Shown: positions 51,781 through 64,000 of the stretch, in pieces | Numbering within the stretch: position 1 is the first letter of the stretch | How the letters are laid out: every line of letters starts with the position of its first letter | From: JAJPIG01 sp035531675 | GTDB lineage: Bacteria; Desulfobacterota; Binatia; Binatales; Binataceae | Direction: 5' to 3' | DNA: 64,000 bases | NCBI GenBank assembly: GCA_035531675.1 | Contig: DATKSL010000011.1 | Span: 1-64,000 of the forward strand | Notes under the pieces: generated by a model | Database searches by the model: none | What the model was told of the DNA's origin: nothing | What the model saw: only the letters and a program-made list of their open reading frames with translations | Program-made: the position numbers and the translations under genes

Positions 51781-53712
51781 ATGAACGTTGACCAGGAGGC
51801 AGCACGAGTTGCAACGCCGGCGCCCGGCGTCACGCCGGAGCGCAAGGAACTGTCGGCGCGCAGCCTGGCCGCGCTCTGCGTTGGCGCTCTCGGAGTCGTC
51901 TACGGCGACATCGGGACCAGCCCGCTATACGCGCTGCGCCAGTGCTTCTATGAGGATTCGCGGATTACCCCGAGCACTGCCAATGTGCTGGGGCTGCTGT
52001 CGCTGATCTTCTGGGCGCTGATCGTCGTCATTTCGATCAAATACCTTACCGTGGTAGTGCGAGCCGACAACCGCGGCGACGGCGGCATCATCGCCCTGGT
52101 CGCCTTGTTGAGCCCGCGGCGGGAAAACTTCAGGCGGCCCTTTCTAATCGGGCTTGGCCTGTTTGGCGCGGCGTTGCTCTATGGCGATGGGCTCATCACG
52201 CCGGCCATTTCGGTGCTGAGCGCAATCGAAGGGTTGGAGACCGCGAATCCGCAGCTTCATCCTTACGTCGTGCCGATAGCCTGTCTCATACTGGTGGTAC
52301 TATTTGGCTTTCAAAAACGCGGCACCGGCAGGGTAGGGGCGACTTTCGGTCCGTTGATGCTGCTATGGTTCGCAACCATCGCGATTCTCGGTATCGCCGC
52401 GATTATCCGCCGCCCGATCGTTTTCGCCGCCGTCAACCCGTGGTATGCGGTCGAATTCTTCCGCGCCGGCGGCGTCCTCGGATTTCGCGTGCTGGGCGCG
52501 GTGTTTCTGGTGGTGACGGGCGGCGAGGCGCTGTACGCGGACATGGGCCACTTCGGCATCCGCCCGATCCGGATGGCGTGGTGGTCGATTGTGTTGCCGG
52601 CGCTGCTGCTCAATTACTTTGGGCAAGGCGCGTTGATCTTGCGCGAGGGCAGCAACCTCACTCATCCGTTTTTCGATCTGGCGCCGGCCTGGGCTCTTTA
52701 TCCGATGGTCATCCTCGCCGCTTGCGCCACGGTGATCGCATCCCAGGCGGTGATTTCCGGCGCCTTCTCGCTGACCCGGCAAGCGATAAATCTCGGCCAG
52801 TGGCCGCGCATGACCATCATGCAGACTTCGTCGGAGGAAGCCGGACAGGTCTACATACCGGGTATCAACTCCCTGTTTCTGCTGGGCGCGGTCGGACTGG
52901 TGATCGGATTCGGCAGCTCGGCCCGCCTCGCCGGCGCTTACGGGGTAGCGGTGTCGAGCACGATGGCGATCACGACGGTGCTGCTGTTTTTCGTCGCCGT
53001 CGAGCGATGGCGGTGGCGGGCGGCGGTGGCGGCCCTGGTTTGCGCGCCATTCCTGCTGATCGATCTTGCGTTTTTCGGGGCCAACGCCTTCAAAATTCCT
53101 GAGGGCGGCTGGTTTCCGCTGACGGTCGGATTACTCGGCTATGTGATGATGTCGACCTGGAAGCGCGGGCGCGAATTGCTCCGGCAGCGGCTGTCGCGCG
53201 AGGTCGAACCGATCGAGGCGTTCCTTGGCCGGCTTCGCGAACAGCCGATCGTGCGCGTACCGGGCACTGCGATCTTCCTGTGCGGACGCTCCGCGGGAAC
53301 GCCGCCGATGCTGCTGCATCACATCGAGCGCAACCAGGTGTTGCACGCGCAGGTGGTGCTGCTGCACGTTTCGATCGGGGACGCGCCACGCGTGCCGGCC
53401 TCCGAACGATTGAGCCTCAAAACCTTGGACCAGGGGTTCTTCCAGATCGACGTGCACTACGGCTTTATGCAGAGCCCGAACCTGCCGGCGGCGTTGCGAC
53501 TGTGCGAGAAGTTCGGTCTGAAATTCAACCTCGATGAGGCGACCTATTATCTCGGTCGCGAAACGCTGATCGCCAGCGATAAAGTCCCCGGGATGGCGCG
53601 GTGGCGCGAACGGCTGTTCGCCTTCATGTCGCGCAATGCGGCGGGCGCCACCGACTTTTTCAACATCCCGCCGGAGAACGTGGTCGAGCTCGGAATCCAG
53701 GTGGAGTTATAA
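51781..53712 (+). CDS. kup: Kup potassium uptake protein
   Basis: This 643-residue K+/H+ symporter has about 12 transmembrane helices (about 30-460) and a cytoplasmic C-terminal domain (about 470-643). Family segments are SLAALCVGALGVVYGDIGTSPLYALRQCF, RADNRGDGGIIALVAL, GEALYADMGHFG, SGAFSLTRQAINLG and GVAVSSTMAITTVL. Kup imports K+ with low specificity, mostly at low external pH. The gene is apparently monocistronic, with a TATAAT directly before the ATG. Its stop codon lies in a tandem 13-base repeat (53701-53726). The neighbouring proteostasis cluster is convergent with it. Confidence 0.94.
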   Translation: MNVDQEAARVATPAPGVTPERKELSARSLAALCVGALGVVYGDIGTSPLYALRQCFYEDSRITPSTANVLGLLSLIFWALIVVISIKYLTVVVRADNRGDGGIIALVALLSPRRENFRRPFLIGLGLFGAALLYGDGLITPAISVLSAIEGLETANPQLHPYVVPIACLILVVLFGFQKRGTGRVGATFGPLMLLWFATIAILGIAAIIRRPIVFAAVNPWYAVEFFRAGGVLGFRVLGAVFLVVTGGEALYADMGHFGIRPIRMAWWSIVLPALLLNYFGQGALILREGSNLTHPFFDLAPAWALYPMVILAACATVIASQAVISGAFSLTRQAINLGQWPRMTIMQTSSEEAGQVYIPGINSLFLLGAVGLVIGFGSSARLAGAYGVAVSSTMAITTVLLFFVAVERWRWRAAVAALVCAPFLLIDLAFFGANAFKIPEGGWFPLTVGLLGYVMMSTWKRGRELLRQRLSREVEPIEAFLGRLREQPIVRVPGTAIFLCGRSAGTPPMLLHHIERNQVLHAQVVLLHVSIGDAPRVPASERLSLKTLDQGFFQIDVHYGFMQSPNLPAALRLCEKFGLKFNLDEATYYLGRETLIASDKVPGMARWRERLFAFMSRNAAGATDFFNIPPENVVELGIQVEL

Positions 53713-53726
53713 CGTGGAGTTATAAC
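53701..53726 (+). repeat. Tandem 13-base duplication across the kup stop codon
   Basis: GTGGAGTTATAAC occurs twice head to tail (53701-53713 and 53714-53726). The first copy supplies the last codons and TAA of kup; the second is after the stop and out of frame. It looks like a slippage duplication. Confidence 0.8.
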
Positions 53727-53772
53727 GGCAGCAGCCGGCGCAGGTTCGACAGGCGTTTCGGCGCGGCAGGCG

Positions 53773-55770
53773 TTATTCCTGCCCGGCAACCTTGGGCTTC
53801 CCGTCCTGCCCCGGCGCGAGCTGCGGGCGCGGCCCCAGGATGCGGTTCAGTTCCTCGGCGTCGACGGTTTCCTCGCGCAGCAGCGCCTCGACCAGTTGAT
53901 CCAGCTTGGGCCGGTTGTCGGTCAGACGGCGACGGACTCCCTGGTGCGCTTCCTCGATCAGCCGCAGGACCTCCTGATCGATGCGCGCCGCGGTCGCCTC
54001 GCTGTAGTCGCGGCCCTGGGAGATTTCGTAGCCCAGGAACGGCTGCTGCTCATTCCCCTTGAAGGCCACCAGCCCGAGCTTCCCCATCCCCCACCGCGTT
54101 ACCATCCGGCGCGCGAGGCGGGTCGCCTCGACCAGGTCGTTTTCCGCACCCGTGGTTACCTCGCCGAAGACGATTTCCTCGGCGGTGCGCCCGCCCATCA
54201 TCACGTCCAGCCGCGCCTTGAGATAGGAGAGGCTCAGGTTGTGCCGCTCCCAGCCGGGGATCTGCTCGGTCAGGCCCAGCGACTGGCCGTGCGGCACGAT
54301 CGTGACCTTGTGGACGGGATCCGCCGCCGGCGTCAGCCACGCGACCAGCGCATGGCCGGACTCGTGATAGGCGACGATGCGGCGCTCGCCGGGATCAATC
54401 AGTTGCGGCTGCGCGGCGCCCAGGCGAATCTGGTCCTGCGCCTCCTCGAAATCCGCCATCGTGACGGTTTCGTGATTGTGCCGGGCGGCGGTCAGCGCCG
54501 CTTCGTTGCATAGATTGGCGAGGTCGGCGCCGCTCATCCCGATCGAGCCGCTGGCCAGAATTTCAAAATCGATCTTCGAGTCGAGGCGCAGCTTGCGGGT
54601 GTGGATGCGCAGGATGCCCTCGCGGCCCCGGCGGTCGGGCAGTCCCACCACTACCTGGCGATCGAAGCGCCCCGGGCGCAACAGCGCCGGATCGAGCACG
54701 TCGGGGCGATTGGTCGCCGCCAGGATGATGACCTCGAAGCGCTCGTCGAAACCGTCGAGCTCGCCCAGCAACTGATTGAGCGTCTGCTCGCGCTCGTCGT
54801 TGACCGTGCCAACACCTGCGCCACGCCGCCGTCCCACGGCGTCGAGCTCGTCGATGAAGACGATGGCCGGCGCGGCTTCCTTGGCCTGTCGAAAGAGATC
54901 GCGCACGCGGCTCGCGCCAACCCCGACGAACATCTCGACGAACTCCGAGGCGTTGAGGCTGAAGAACGGGACTCCCGCCTCACCGGCGACCGCCCGTGCC
55001 AGCAGCGTCTTGCCGGTGCCGGGGGCGCCGACCAGCAGCACCCCTTTCGGGATGCGCGCGCCCAGGTCGTGGTACTTCTTCGGCTGCTTGAGGAAATCCA
55101 CCTCCTCCTGCAACTCCATCTTGGCCTCATCGGCGCCAGCCACATCGTTGAACGTGATCGCCGGCCGATCGCTCGAATAACGCCGCGCCTTCATCCGCCC
55201 GATACCGAAGATGCCGGACTGGCCCGCGCCGCTGGCGCGCGCGCTCATCCACCAGAAAAACCCGATCAGCAGCAGCCACGGCGCCCAATCCATGATCGCC
55301 TGGAGCAGCCAGGGGGTGGTGGTGGACGATACCTCGACCAGCACGTGATGCGACTCGAGCAGCGCCATCAGGCCGGGATCGCCGACCGTGGCCGGAAAGG
55401 TGGTTTGGAACTTGGCGAAGCGCGGCGGCGGCTTGGCCTTCTCCGTGGCCTTGGCCTTGGCGGTCGGCGACGCTTGCGACTCGGGCTTCGACGCGGTCGC
55501 CGGCTTCGGGGCGGGCCACACAATCGGCTTGGCGAAAGTGCCGGTAATGGCGGCGCCTTCGATGCGGACGCGGGTGATGTTGTCGGCGCGCAGCTGGGCC
55601 AGAAACGTCGAGTACGGGAGGTTGGCTTCGGGATGCGATCGCGGCCAGAAAAGTATCAGGTCCCAGACCAGCAGCGCGACCAGGATTGGCCACCACGACC
55701 ACGGTCGCTGCGGGACCTGGGGCCGTCGCCCCGGCGGCCCTCCGCCGGGTGTCTGCTGTTGCGCCGCCAT
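53773..55770 (-). CDS. ftsH: FtsH, ATP-dependent membrane zinc metalloprotease
   Basis: This 665-residue AAA+ protease starts at MAAQQQTPGG with an AAGGAATTAAGGCGG leader. Two N-terminal helices (about 25-42 and 140-165) flank a periplasmic domain. The AAA+ module has Walker A GAPGTGKTLLARAVAGEA, Walker B VFIDELDAVG and the SRH with ATNRPDVLDPALLRPGRFD. The zinc site is HESGHALVAW, a HEXXH variant. A further Asp in GAENDLVEATRLA region completes it. It degrades misfolded membrane proteins and sigma/LpxC-type regulators. It lies downstream of the tig-clpP-clpX-lon-hup cluster, separated by 257 bases. Confidence 0.95.
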   Translation of the reverse strand: MAAQQQTPGGGPPGRRPQVPQRPWSWWPILVALLVWDLILFWPRSHPEANLPYSTFLAQLRADNITRVRIEGAAITGTFAKPIVWPAPKPATASKPESQASPTAKAKATEKAKPPPRFAKFQTTFPATVGDPGLMALLESHHVLVEVSSTTTPWLLQAIMDWAPWLLLIGFFWWMSARASGAGQSGIFGIGRMKARRYSSDRPAITFNDVAGADEAKMELQEEVDFLKQPKKYHDLGARIPKGVLLVGAPGTGKTLLARAVAGEAGVPFFSLNASEFVEMFVGVGASRVRDLFRQAKEAAPAIVFIDELDAVGRRRGAGVGTVNDEREQTLNQLLGELDGFDERFEVIILAATNRPDVLDPALLRPGRFDRQVVVGLPDRRGREGILRIHTRKLRLDSKIDFEILASGSIGMSGADLANLCNEAALTAARHNHETVTMADFEEAQDQIRLGAAQPQLIDPGERRIVAYHESGHALVAWLTPAADPVHKVTIVPHGQSLGLTEQIPGWERHNLSLSYLKARLDVMMGGRTAEEIVFGEVTTGAENDLVEATRLARRMVTRWGMGKLGLVAFKGNEQQPFLGYEISQGRDYSEATAARIDQEVLRLIEEAHQGVRRRLTDNRPKLDQLVEALLREETVDAEELNRILGPRPQLAPGQDGKPKVAGQE

Positions 55771-55955
55771 CCGCCTTAATTCCTTCGTCGTCAGCAGGTA
55801 ATGGTTGGTTAGTATCACGCGCGGTGTCAAAACGCGCGACTTCGAACAGCCGCTCCGCTAATCCGCGCCCTTACCCAAGCCGGGGTAATCCGCGCTGACG
55901 CATCGCAGCCCGCAAGGTATGGTTGGCAAGGCCGATGTAGCACCGCCGCTCCGAC

Positions 55956-55976
55956 CACCCGCGCGAAGCGCGGGTG
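55956..55976. terminator. Hairpin between hup and ftsH
   Basis: CACCCGCGC (55956-55964) pairs perfectly with GCGCGGGTG (55968-55976) around a GAA loop (TTC on the minus strand). It sits in the 257-base hup-ftsH gap and may end the hup transcript on the minus strand, but no T tract follows. Confidence 0.4.
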
Positions 55977-56027
55977 TCAGCGGATGCTGGGAGGCAAAGG
56001 GGGAGCCCGGGGCGAAGCGCCCGCCGT

Positions 56028-56351
56028 TCAGGCCGCGGACGTCGGATTTCCGGGTTCAGCCGGCGAGTGGCTATCGTTGAGCGAATCGCGCAACTGCTTG
56101 CCGGCCCGGAACTTGGCCGAGCGGCTCGCTGAGATCGCGATCGGCTCGCCGGTTTTCGGATTACGTCCGGTTCGAGCCTGGCGGACGGAAACCGAGAAAG
56201 TCCCGAAGCCCGAGATATTGACCCGCTCGCCCTGCTGGAGGGCGGCGATGATGTCCTCGAGGACGATATTGATGGCTTTCTCGGCGTCGGCCTTGTTAAG
56301 CACCCCAGGGAGCTTGTTGGCCAGTCCCTCGATCAGTTCGGCCTTGGTCAT
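56028..56351 (-). CDS. hup: HU-family DNA-binding protein
   Basis: This 107-residue HU/IHF-family histone-like protein has MTKAELIEGLA, INIVLEDIIAALQQGERVNISGFGTFSV and RNPKTGEPIAI, which includes the DNA-contacting beta-arm (VRQARTGRNPKTG) with its conserved Pro. The core is of normal HU length (about 90). A C-terminal tail of about 16 residues (NDSHSPAEPGNPTSAA) extends beyond it. It is 97 bases after lon on the minus strand. The order lon-hup is the same as in Escherichia coli. Confidence 0.93.
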   Translation of the reverse strand: MTKAELIEGLANKLPGVLNKADAEKAINIVLEDIIAALQQGERVNISGFGTFSVSVRQARTGRNPKTGEPIAISASRSAKFRAGKQLRDSLNDSHSPAEPGNPTSAA

Positions 56352-56448
56352 GTTCGATTATTCCCCGCCCAGCTAGTTAGGCAGCATCCTTTGCGCTGTC
56401 AAGAGCCGGCCGAGGCCGGATTTCTGTTTCCCCGCCAGGCAACGCCGG

Positions 56449-58914
<2,466 letters not shown>

Positions 58915-58937
58915 CTGCTTGTTACGAACCTGTCCCT

Positions 58938-60188
<1,251 letters not shown>

Positions 60189-60203
60189 ACTGCCTCCCGC
60201 GCG

Positions 60204-60800
60204 TCACTTGGCGGACCCCCGGCTAACGATTACCTCATCAATCAAACCGTATTCAACCGCTAACGTGGGGGTCATGAACAGGTCGCGATCGGTGTCCTTC
60301 TCGATTTTGCGCAGGCTCTGCCCGCTATGCAGGGCGATGATGTTGTTGAGTTCCTCGCGGACCCGCAGAATCTCGCGCGCCTGGATGTCGATGTCGGTCG
60401 CCTGCCCCTGCGCGCCGCCGAGCGGCTGATGAATCATGATCCGCGAATGGGGCAGGGCGTAGCGCCGGCCCTTGGCGCCCGCGGCCAGCAGTACCGCCGC
60501 CATGCTGGCGGCCTGACCCAGGCACAGGGTCGAGATCGGCGGCTTGACGAACTGCATCGTATCGTACACCGCCAGGCCGGCCGTCACCGCGCCGCCCGGG
60601 CTGTTGATGTACAAGCCGATTTCCTTTTCAGGGTCCTCTGACTCCAGGAACAGAAACTGCGCGATGACCAGGTTGGCAACATCGTCGTCTATCTCGGTAC
60701 CCAGGATCACGATCCGGTCCTTGAGCAGGCGCGAGTAGATGTCGTAGGCGCGCTCACCCCGGCCGGTCTGCTCGATTACAATCGGTACCAGCCCACTCAT
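60204..60800 (-). CDS. clpP: ClpP, ATP-dependent Clp protease proteolytic subunit
   Basis: This 198-residue serine protease has the catalytic Ser in LGQAASMAAVLL, His in PHSRIMIHQPLGGAQGQ and Asp in the DTDRDLFM region. Its N-terminus (MSGLVPIVIEQTGRGERAYDIYS) and YINSPGG segment are those of standard ClpP. It forms tetradecamers that cut substrates delivered by ClpX or other Clp ATPases. It lies 102 bases after tig and 15 bases before clpX on the minus strand, the usual order. Confidence 0.96.
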   Translation of the reverse strand: MSGLVPIVIEQTGRGERAYDIYSRLLKDRIVILGTEIDDDVANLVIAQFLFLESEDPEKEIGLYINSPGGAVTAGLAVYDTMQFVKPPISTLCLGQAASMAAVLLAAGAKGRRYALPHSRIMIHQPLGGAQGQATDIDIQAREILRVREELNNIIALHSGQSLRKIEKDTDRDLFMTPTLAVEYGLIDEVIVSRGSAK

Positions 60801-60902
60801 AAAACTCCGCCGCCGGCGTCCGGAACAAGCCCGCCAGCCGCAGCCTCATAGTTGGAATTGTAACGGCTGCGAAAAAGGTCGGCAACTCAAATTAATTGTT
60901 CT

Positions 60903-62219
60903 TTATCCGCCCGACGGTTCGGCGTCGGCTGCGGCCGCCGGCTGCTCCTCGATCTGTGCGCGCGTCATCACCAGGTCGATAGCTTTCTCGCGGCGCAGGG
61001 AATCGCGCAATATCGCACGGTTATTCTCGTCGGCGTAGAACTGCGCGACGCGCTCACGCTCGCGGCCCGCGTCGCGCACCATCAGCGCCACTCGCTCGGC
61101 AACTTCTTCATCGCCGACCGCGACGTTCTCCTGGTTGGCGATAGCGTCGACCAGCAGCATCGTGCGCGCCCGCTTCTCAGCCCGCGAATGAAGCTCTGGG
61201 GCGTTCTCGTGGGCGCGGGCGTGAGCCTGCTCATGCGGCACGCCGCCGGCCTCGAGCGCGTTCGCCAACTCGCTTTCGAGCGCGAGCTGTTCGCGATCGA
61301 TCAATGATTCCGGCACCTCGAACGGGTTGCGTTCGACGATCAGCTCGAGCAATCCCTGGCGCACCCGGTTCTCCGCTTCGCGCCCGGCCTGCTCGAGGAG
61401 CTGCTCCTTGAGCTTGGCGCGCAACTCGGCGAGGCTCTGGTGGCCCTGGTCCTTGGCGAACTCGTCGTCGAGCGTCGGCAGGTCGCGGCGGAAGATCTCC
61501 TTGACAGTCGCCTGCCATTCGACGCTCTTGCCGGCGATCTCCTGCTCCGCGTAATCGGCCGGATAGTTGCGCGTATGCTTTACCGCCTGGCCGACCTTGG
61601 CTCCGGTCAGCACCTCGTCGATACCGTGGGCGAGGGTCTTGGGCGAGACCTCGAACAGCCGGTCCTCGGCCTTGAGCCCGGGAATCGCTTTCCCGTCGGC
61701 CTGCCCGTCGAGGGCGGCCAGCACGAAGTCGCCGGTCGCGACCAGCTCGCGATCTTCGACCTTCTTGAGCGTCGCGTGACGCTCGCGAATCCGCTCCAGG
61801 GCGGCTTCGACATCCTGCTCGGAGATCTCGACCGTGGCGCGCGGGATCTTGAGCCCCTCGTAGTCCTTGACCACCAGCTCGGGCCGCACGTCGAACACCG
61901 CGCTGAAGCGCAGCGCCTTGGAGAGGTCGGTCTCCTCGGTGATTATCTCGGGCGCCACCATCGGCTTGAGGTTCTGCTCTTCGAGCGCCTTGTCGGTGTA
62001 CTCCCGGACCAGGCGCTGGATAACGTCGGTGCGCACCTGGTCGCCGAAAAAGCGCTCCAGCAATCGCTGCGGCACGTGTCCGGGACGAAAGCCCTTGAGT
62101 TGCACGCTGCGGCGTAGTTCGCCGTAGGCGCGGTCGAGTTCGCGTTTGATCTCGACGGGTTCCACTTCGACGGTCAGCTTGCGCCGTAGCGCGGAGGTGT
62201 TCTCAAGATTGACGTTCAT
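60903..62219 (-). CDS. tig: Trigger factor
   Basis: This 438-residue chaperone has an N-terminal ribosome-binding domain with signature GFRPGHVPQRLL (GFRxGxxP), a central FKBP-like peptidyl-prolyl isomerase domain (about 150-240; DFVLAALDGQADGK onwards) and a helical C-terminal chaperone domain (about 250-430). It binds the ribosome near the exit tunnel and folds nascent chains. The ribosome site is weak. It heads the minus-strand cluster tig-clpP-clpX-lon-hup. A short open frame immediately upstream is treated as a remnant. Confidence 0.94.
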   Translation of the reverse strand: MNVNLENTSALRRKLTVEVEPVEIKRELDRAYGELRRSVQLKGFRPGHVPQRLLERFFGDQVRTDVIQRLVREYTDKALEEQNLKPMVAPEIITEETDLSKALRFSAVFDVRPELVVKDYEGLKIPRATVEISEQDVEAALERIRERHATLKKVEDRELVATGDFVLAALDGQADGKAIPGLKAEDRLFEVSPKTLAHGIDEVLTGAKVGQAVKHTRNYPADYAEQEIAGKSVEWQATVKEIFRRDLPTLDDEFAKDQGHQSLAELRAKLKEQLLEQAGREAENRVRQGLLELIVERNPFEVPESLIDREQLALESELANALEAGGVPHEQAHARAHENAPELHSRAEKRARTMLLVDAIANQENVAVGDEEVAERVALMVRDAGRERERVAQFYADENNRAILRDSLRREKAIDLVMTRAQIEEQPAAAADAEPSGG

Positions 62220-62233
62220 ATTGGTTCAACCTG

Positions 62234-62335
62234 TTAACTAAACACATCGGCTCGCCGGCGATCAATCATGCGCAGCGCCTCGGCCTGATTGCCCGCCGCC
62301 CGGGCCTGCTCGACGGCGCGGGCCGCCAGCGGCAT
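62234..62335 (-). pseudogene. Possible C-terminal remnant of a TPR-type protein
   Basis: A 33-codon frame reads MPLAARAVEQARAAGNQAEA then LRMIDRRRADVFS. Its pattern A..A...A...A...GN...A resembles the last TPR helix pair of bacterial tetratricopeptide proteins. It has no ribosome site, and a TAA is directly before the ATG. It may be a gene remnant or chance GC-rich coding-like sequence. Confidence 0.3.
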
Positions 62336-62479
62336 TTATCGCGCCGGGTTACTGGACAATTGCCTGCCCAAAAACTAGACTCTGCAAGTTAATTTTAGTG
62401 GTTTATGCCGGTCGTTGCGATTGCCGCCGATAGGAGTGCGATCGTTAACCCCCGAAATCTGTCAGGAGACCGAACTTAG

Positions 62480-64000
62480 ATGAGCGAAGCCAAAATCGTA
62501 CTACCCGCGCTGACCAGCCTCCAGCTGGCGATCTTGTGGGGAGTCTTGATCTCGGCGGTCTTGGCCCTGGGTTATGGGCTGTTGCTGGTCAGGATCGTCC
62601 TGCGGGCCGACCCCGGCCCCAAGTCGATGACCGACGTGGCCGACGCGGTTTACGAAGGCGCGATGGCTTACCTGCGCCGCCAGATCAAAACCATGATCTG
62701 GTTCGTAATCGGAATCGCGATCGCGCTGTTCTTGATGTATCGCCACCTTTACACCGGGCTCGAGCTGCCGATCGGTATCGCGGTGGCCTTCGTGATGGGC
62801 GTCAGCGCCTCGTACTTCGCCGGCTTCGTCGGGATGTGGCTGGCGGTCAAGGGCAACGTGCGCAGCGCCAACGCCGCGATCACCTCCTTCAAAGACGCGA
62901 TGGAGCTGGCGTTCAAGGCCGGCGGCGTCTCCGGGATGTTCACCGTCGGCATGGGACTGCTCGGCGCCACCATCATCTTCTTGTACTTCCAGCAGGATGC
63001 GATGAAGGTGCTGGTCGGCTTCGGCTTCGGCGGCTCGCTGGCGGCGCTCTTCATGCGCGTCGGCGGCGGCATCTTCACCAAGGCGGCTGACGTCGGCGGC
63101 GACCTGGTCGGCAAGATCGAGGCCGGTATCCCCGAGGACGATCCGCGCAACGCCGCGACCATCGCCGATAACGTCGGCGACAATGTCGGCGATTGCGCCG
63201 GGATGGCAGCCGACGTGTTCGAGTCCTACGAGGTCACGTTGGTGGCCGCGATCATCCTGGCCGCCTACGCCGTCAACGAGCCCGACTTCATCAAGGTTTA
63301 CGGCGCGATGGCCGGGGCCTTCGCGATGAAGATGATTATCTTCGCGCTGATCCTGCGCGGGGTCGGCGTGTTCTCGTCGATCCTCGGGATCATGGCGGTG
63401 CGGGTCCCCGCCGGCAGCAAGATGCTCGACCCGATGCGCCCGATCAACATCGGCTACATGACCTCGGCGGCCGCCTCGGTCGTCGGCTTCTTCATCGTCA
63501 ACTACTTCTACATGACCGACCCGCGCACCGGCGCGCCCGACTGGCGCTTCGCGTTTGCCGCCACGCTCGGCATCGTGCTGGCGGTGCTGACGCTGTGGCT
63601 CACCAACTATTTCACCCATCCCGACCGCGGCCCGGTTATCGAGACCGCCAACGCCGCCCGCACCGGTCCGGCCACGCTGATTCTGTCGGGGATGGCTGAG
63701 GGGCTCGAGTCGTCGGTGTGGGCGCTGATGATGATCGCGCTGGTGATTTTAGGCGCGATGGTTATCTTCCGCGGCTCCCTGGCGCTGCAATTCTATGGTA
63801 TCGCGCTGACCGGCCTGGGGCTGCTGACCACCACCGGCTTCATCCTGGCGATGGATACCTACGGCCCGATCACCGACAACGCCCACGGGATTTTCGAGAT
63901 GGGCGGAATCCATCAGGAAGAAGCCTCGCGCACGCTGTCGTGGATGGACGCGATTGGCAACACCACCAAGGCGCTGACCAAGGGGCTGGCGATCGCGACC
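62480..64000 (+). CDS. hppA: Membrane-bound proton-translocating pyrophosphatase, K+-independent type (3' end outside window)
   Basis: 507 codons are present and the frame runs off the window; family proteins are about 670-800 residues. The pyrophosphate-site motifs are intact: GGIFTKAADVGGDLVGK and then EDDPRNAATIADNVGDNVGD. About ten helices are visible. Near the end, GNTTKA places Lys at residue 497, where K+-dependent enzymes have Ala (GNTTAA), so this is the K+-independent H+-pumping type. It couples PPi hydrolysis to proton export. The start was chosen by a signal-free hydrophobic N-terminus after MSEAKIVLP and an AGGAGA site about 11 bases upstream. It is divergent from tig. Confidence 0.95.
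   Translation, partial: MSEAKIVLPALTSLQLAILWGVLISAVLALGYGLLLVRIVLRADPGPKSMTDVADAVYEGAMAYLRRQIKTMIWFVIGIAIALFLMYRHLYTGLELPIGIAVAFVMGVSASYFAGFVGMWLAVKGNVRSANAAITSFKDAMELAFKAGGVSGMFTVGMGLLGATIIFLYFQQDAMKVLVGFGFGGSLAALFMRVGGGIFTKAADVGGDLVGKIEAGIPEDDPRNAATIADNVGDNVGDCAGMAADVFESYEVTLVAAIILAAYAVNEPDFIKVYGAMAGAFAMKMIIFALILRGVGVFSSILGIMAVRVPAGSKMLDPMRPINIGYMTSAAASVVGFFIVNYFYMTDPRTGAPDWRFAFAATLGIVLAVLTLWLTNYFTHPDRGPVIETANAARTGPATLILSGMAEGLESSVWALMMIALVILGAMVIFRGSLALQFYGIALTGLGLLTTTGFILAMDTYGPITDNAHGIFEMGGIHQEEASRTLSWMDAIGNTTKALTKGLAIAT

Overview
The window is GC-rich, densely coded bacterial chromosome with intergenic gaps mostly under 200 bases. No rRNA, tRNA, CRISPR array, insertion sequence or phage gene was seen. 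Three LLM-type flavin/F420 oxidoreductases, a LigB-type extradiol dioxygenase pair, a Rieske oxygenase, a MetE-like protein, DUF1329, an ADP-forming acyl-CoA synthetase and a NicX-like dioxygenase sit beside a diderm gene set (two RND pumps, MlaC, RlpA, lipoproteins). This suggests a soil or groundwater chemoorganotroph of a deeply branching, proteobacteria-like lineage. Candidatus Binatota (formerly 'Deltaproteobacteria') is my best guess. That is inference from gene content, not a phylogenetic result.

Layout. 1-8.7 kb: the end of a heavy-metal RND pump, GFA and RidA proteins, a repeat lipoprotein, a secreted protein behind a folded leader, a sedolisin protease, an orphan REC-Hpt regulator and TspO. 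8.7-13.5 kb (minus): a five-gene operon of two flavin oxidoreductases, an extradiol dioxygenase whose second subunit has lost metal ligands, and a metallo-beta-lactamase-fold hydrolase. 13.6-25.3 kb: BrkB, DUF1329, a Rieske oxygenase with a MetE-like partner, DUF1614, a phosphodiesterase-like lipoprotein, two alpha/beta hydrolases, a cyclase and RlpA. 25.4-31.8 kb (plus): a second catabolic operon (LLM, FAD hydroxylase, acyl-CoA synthetase, crotonase, VOC). 32-36.5 kb: an RND pump and its adaptor. 36.6-43 kb (minus): ppsA, a CBS protein, usp, a P3-type cation ATPase and usp, which looks like an energy-stress operon. 43.4-47.5 kb: DUF445, two diverged paralogous secreted proteins and an isochorismatase-family hydrolase, together with gene remnants that record an old tandem segmental duplication. 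47.6-51.5 kb: OsmC, MlaC, a NicX-like dioxygenase, an ABM protein and an exported AlgH-like protein. 51.8-62.2 kb: Kup, then the proteostasis cluster tig-clpP-clpX-lon-hup followed by ftsH. 62.5-64 kb: the start of a K+-independent membrane pyrophosphatase.

How the genes work together. The catabolic blocks supply oxygenases, ring-cleavage enzymes, hydrolases and CoA activation for aromatic or heteroaromatic substrates, but no substrate can be assigned from sequence alone. PpsA, the P3 ATPase, Kup and HppA point to investment in pyrophosphate/PEP energetics and ion homeostasis. Three genes (a lipoprotein, DUF445 and kup) have a -10-like hexamer only 6-10 bases before the start codon and no Shine-Dalgarno sequence, so leaderless transcription may be in use.
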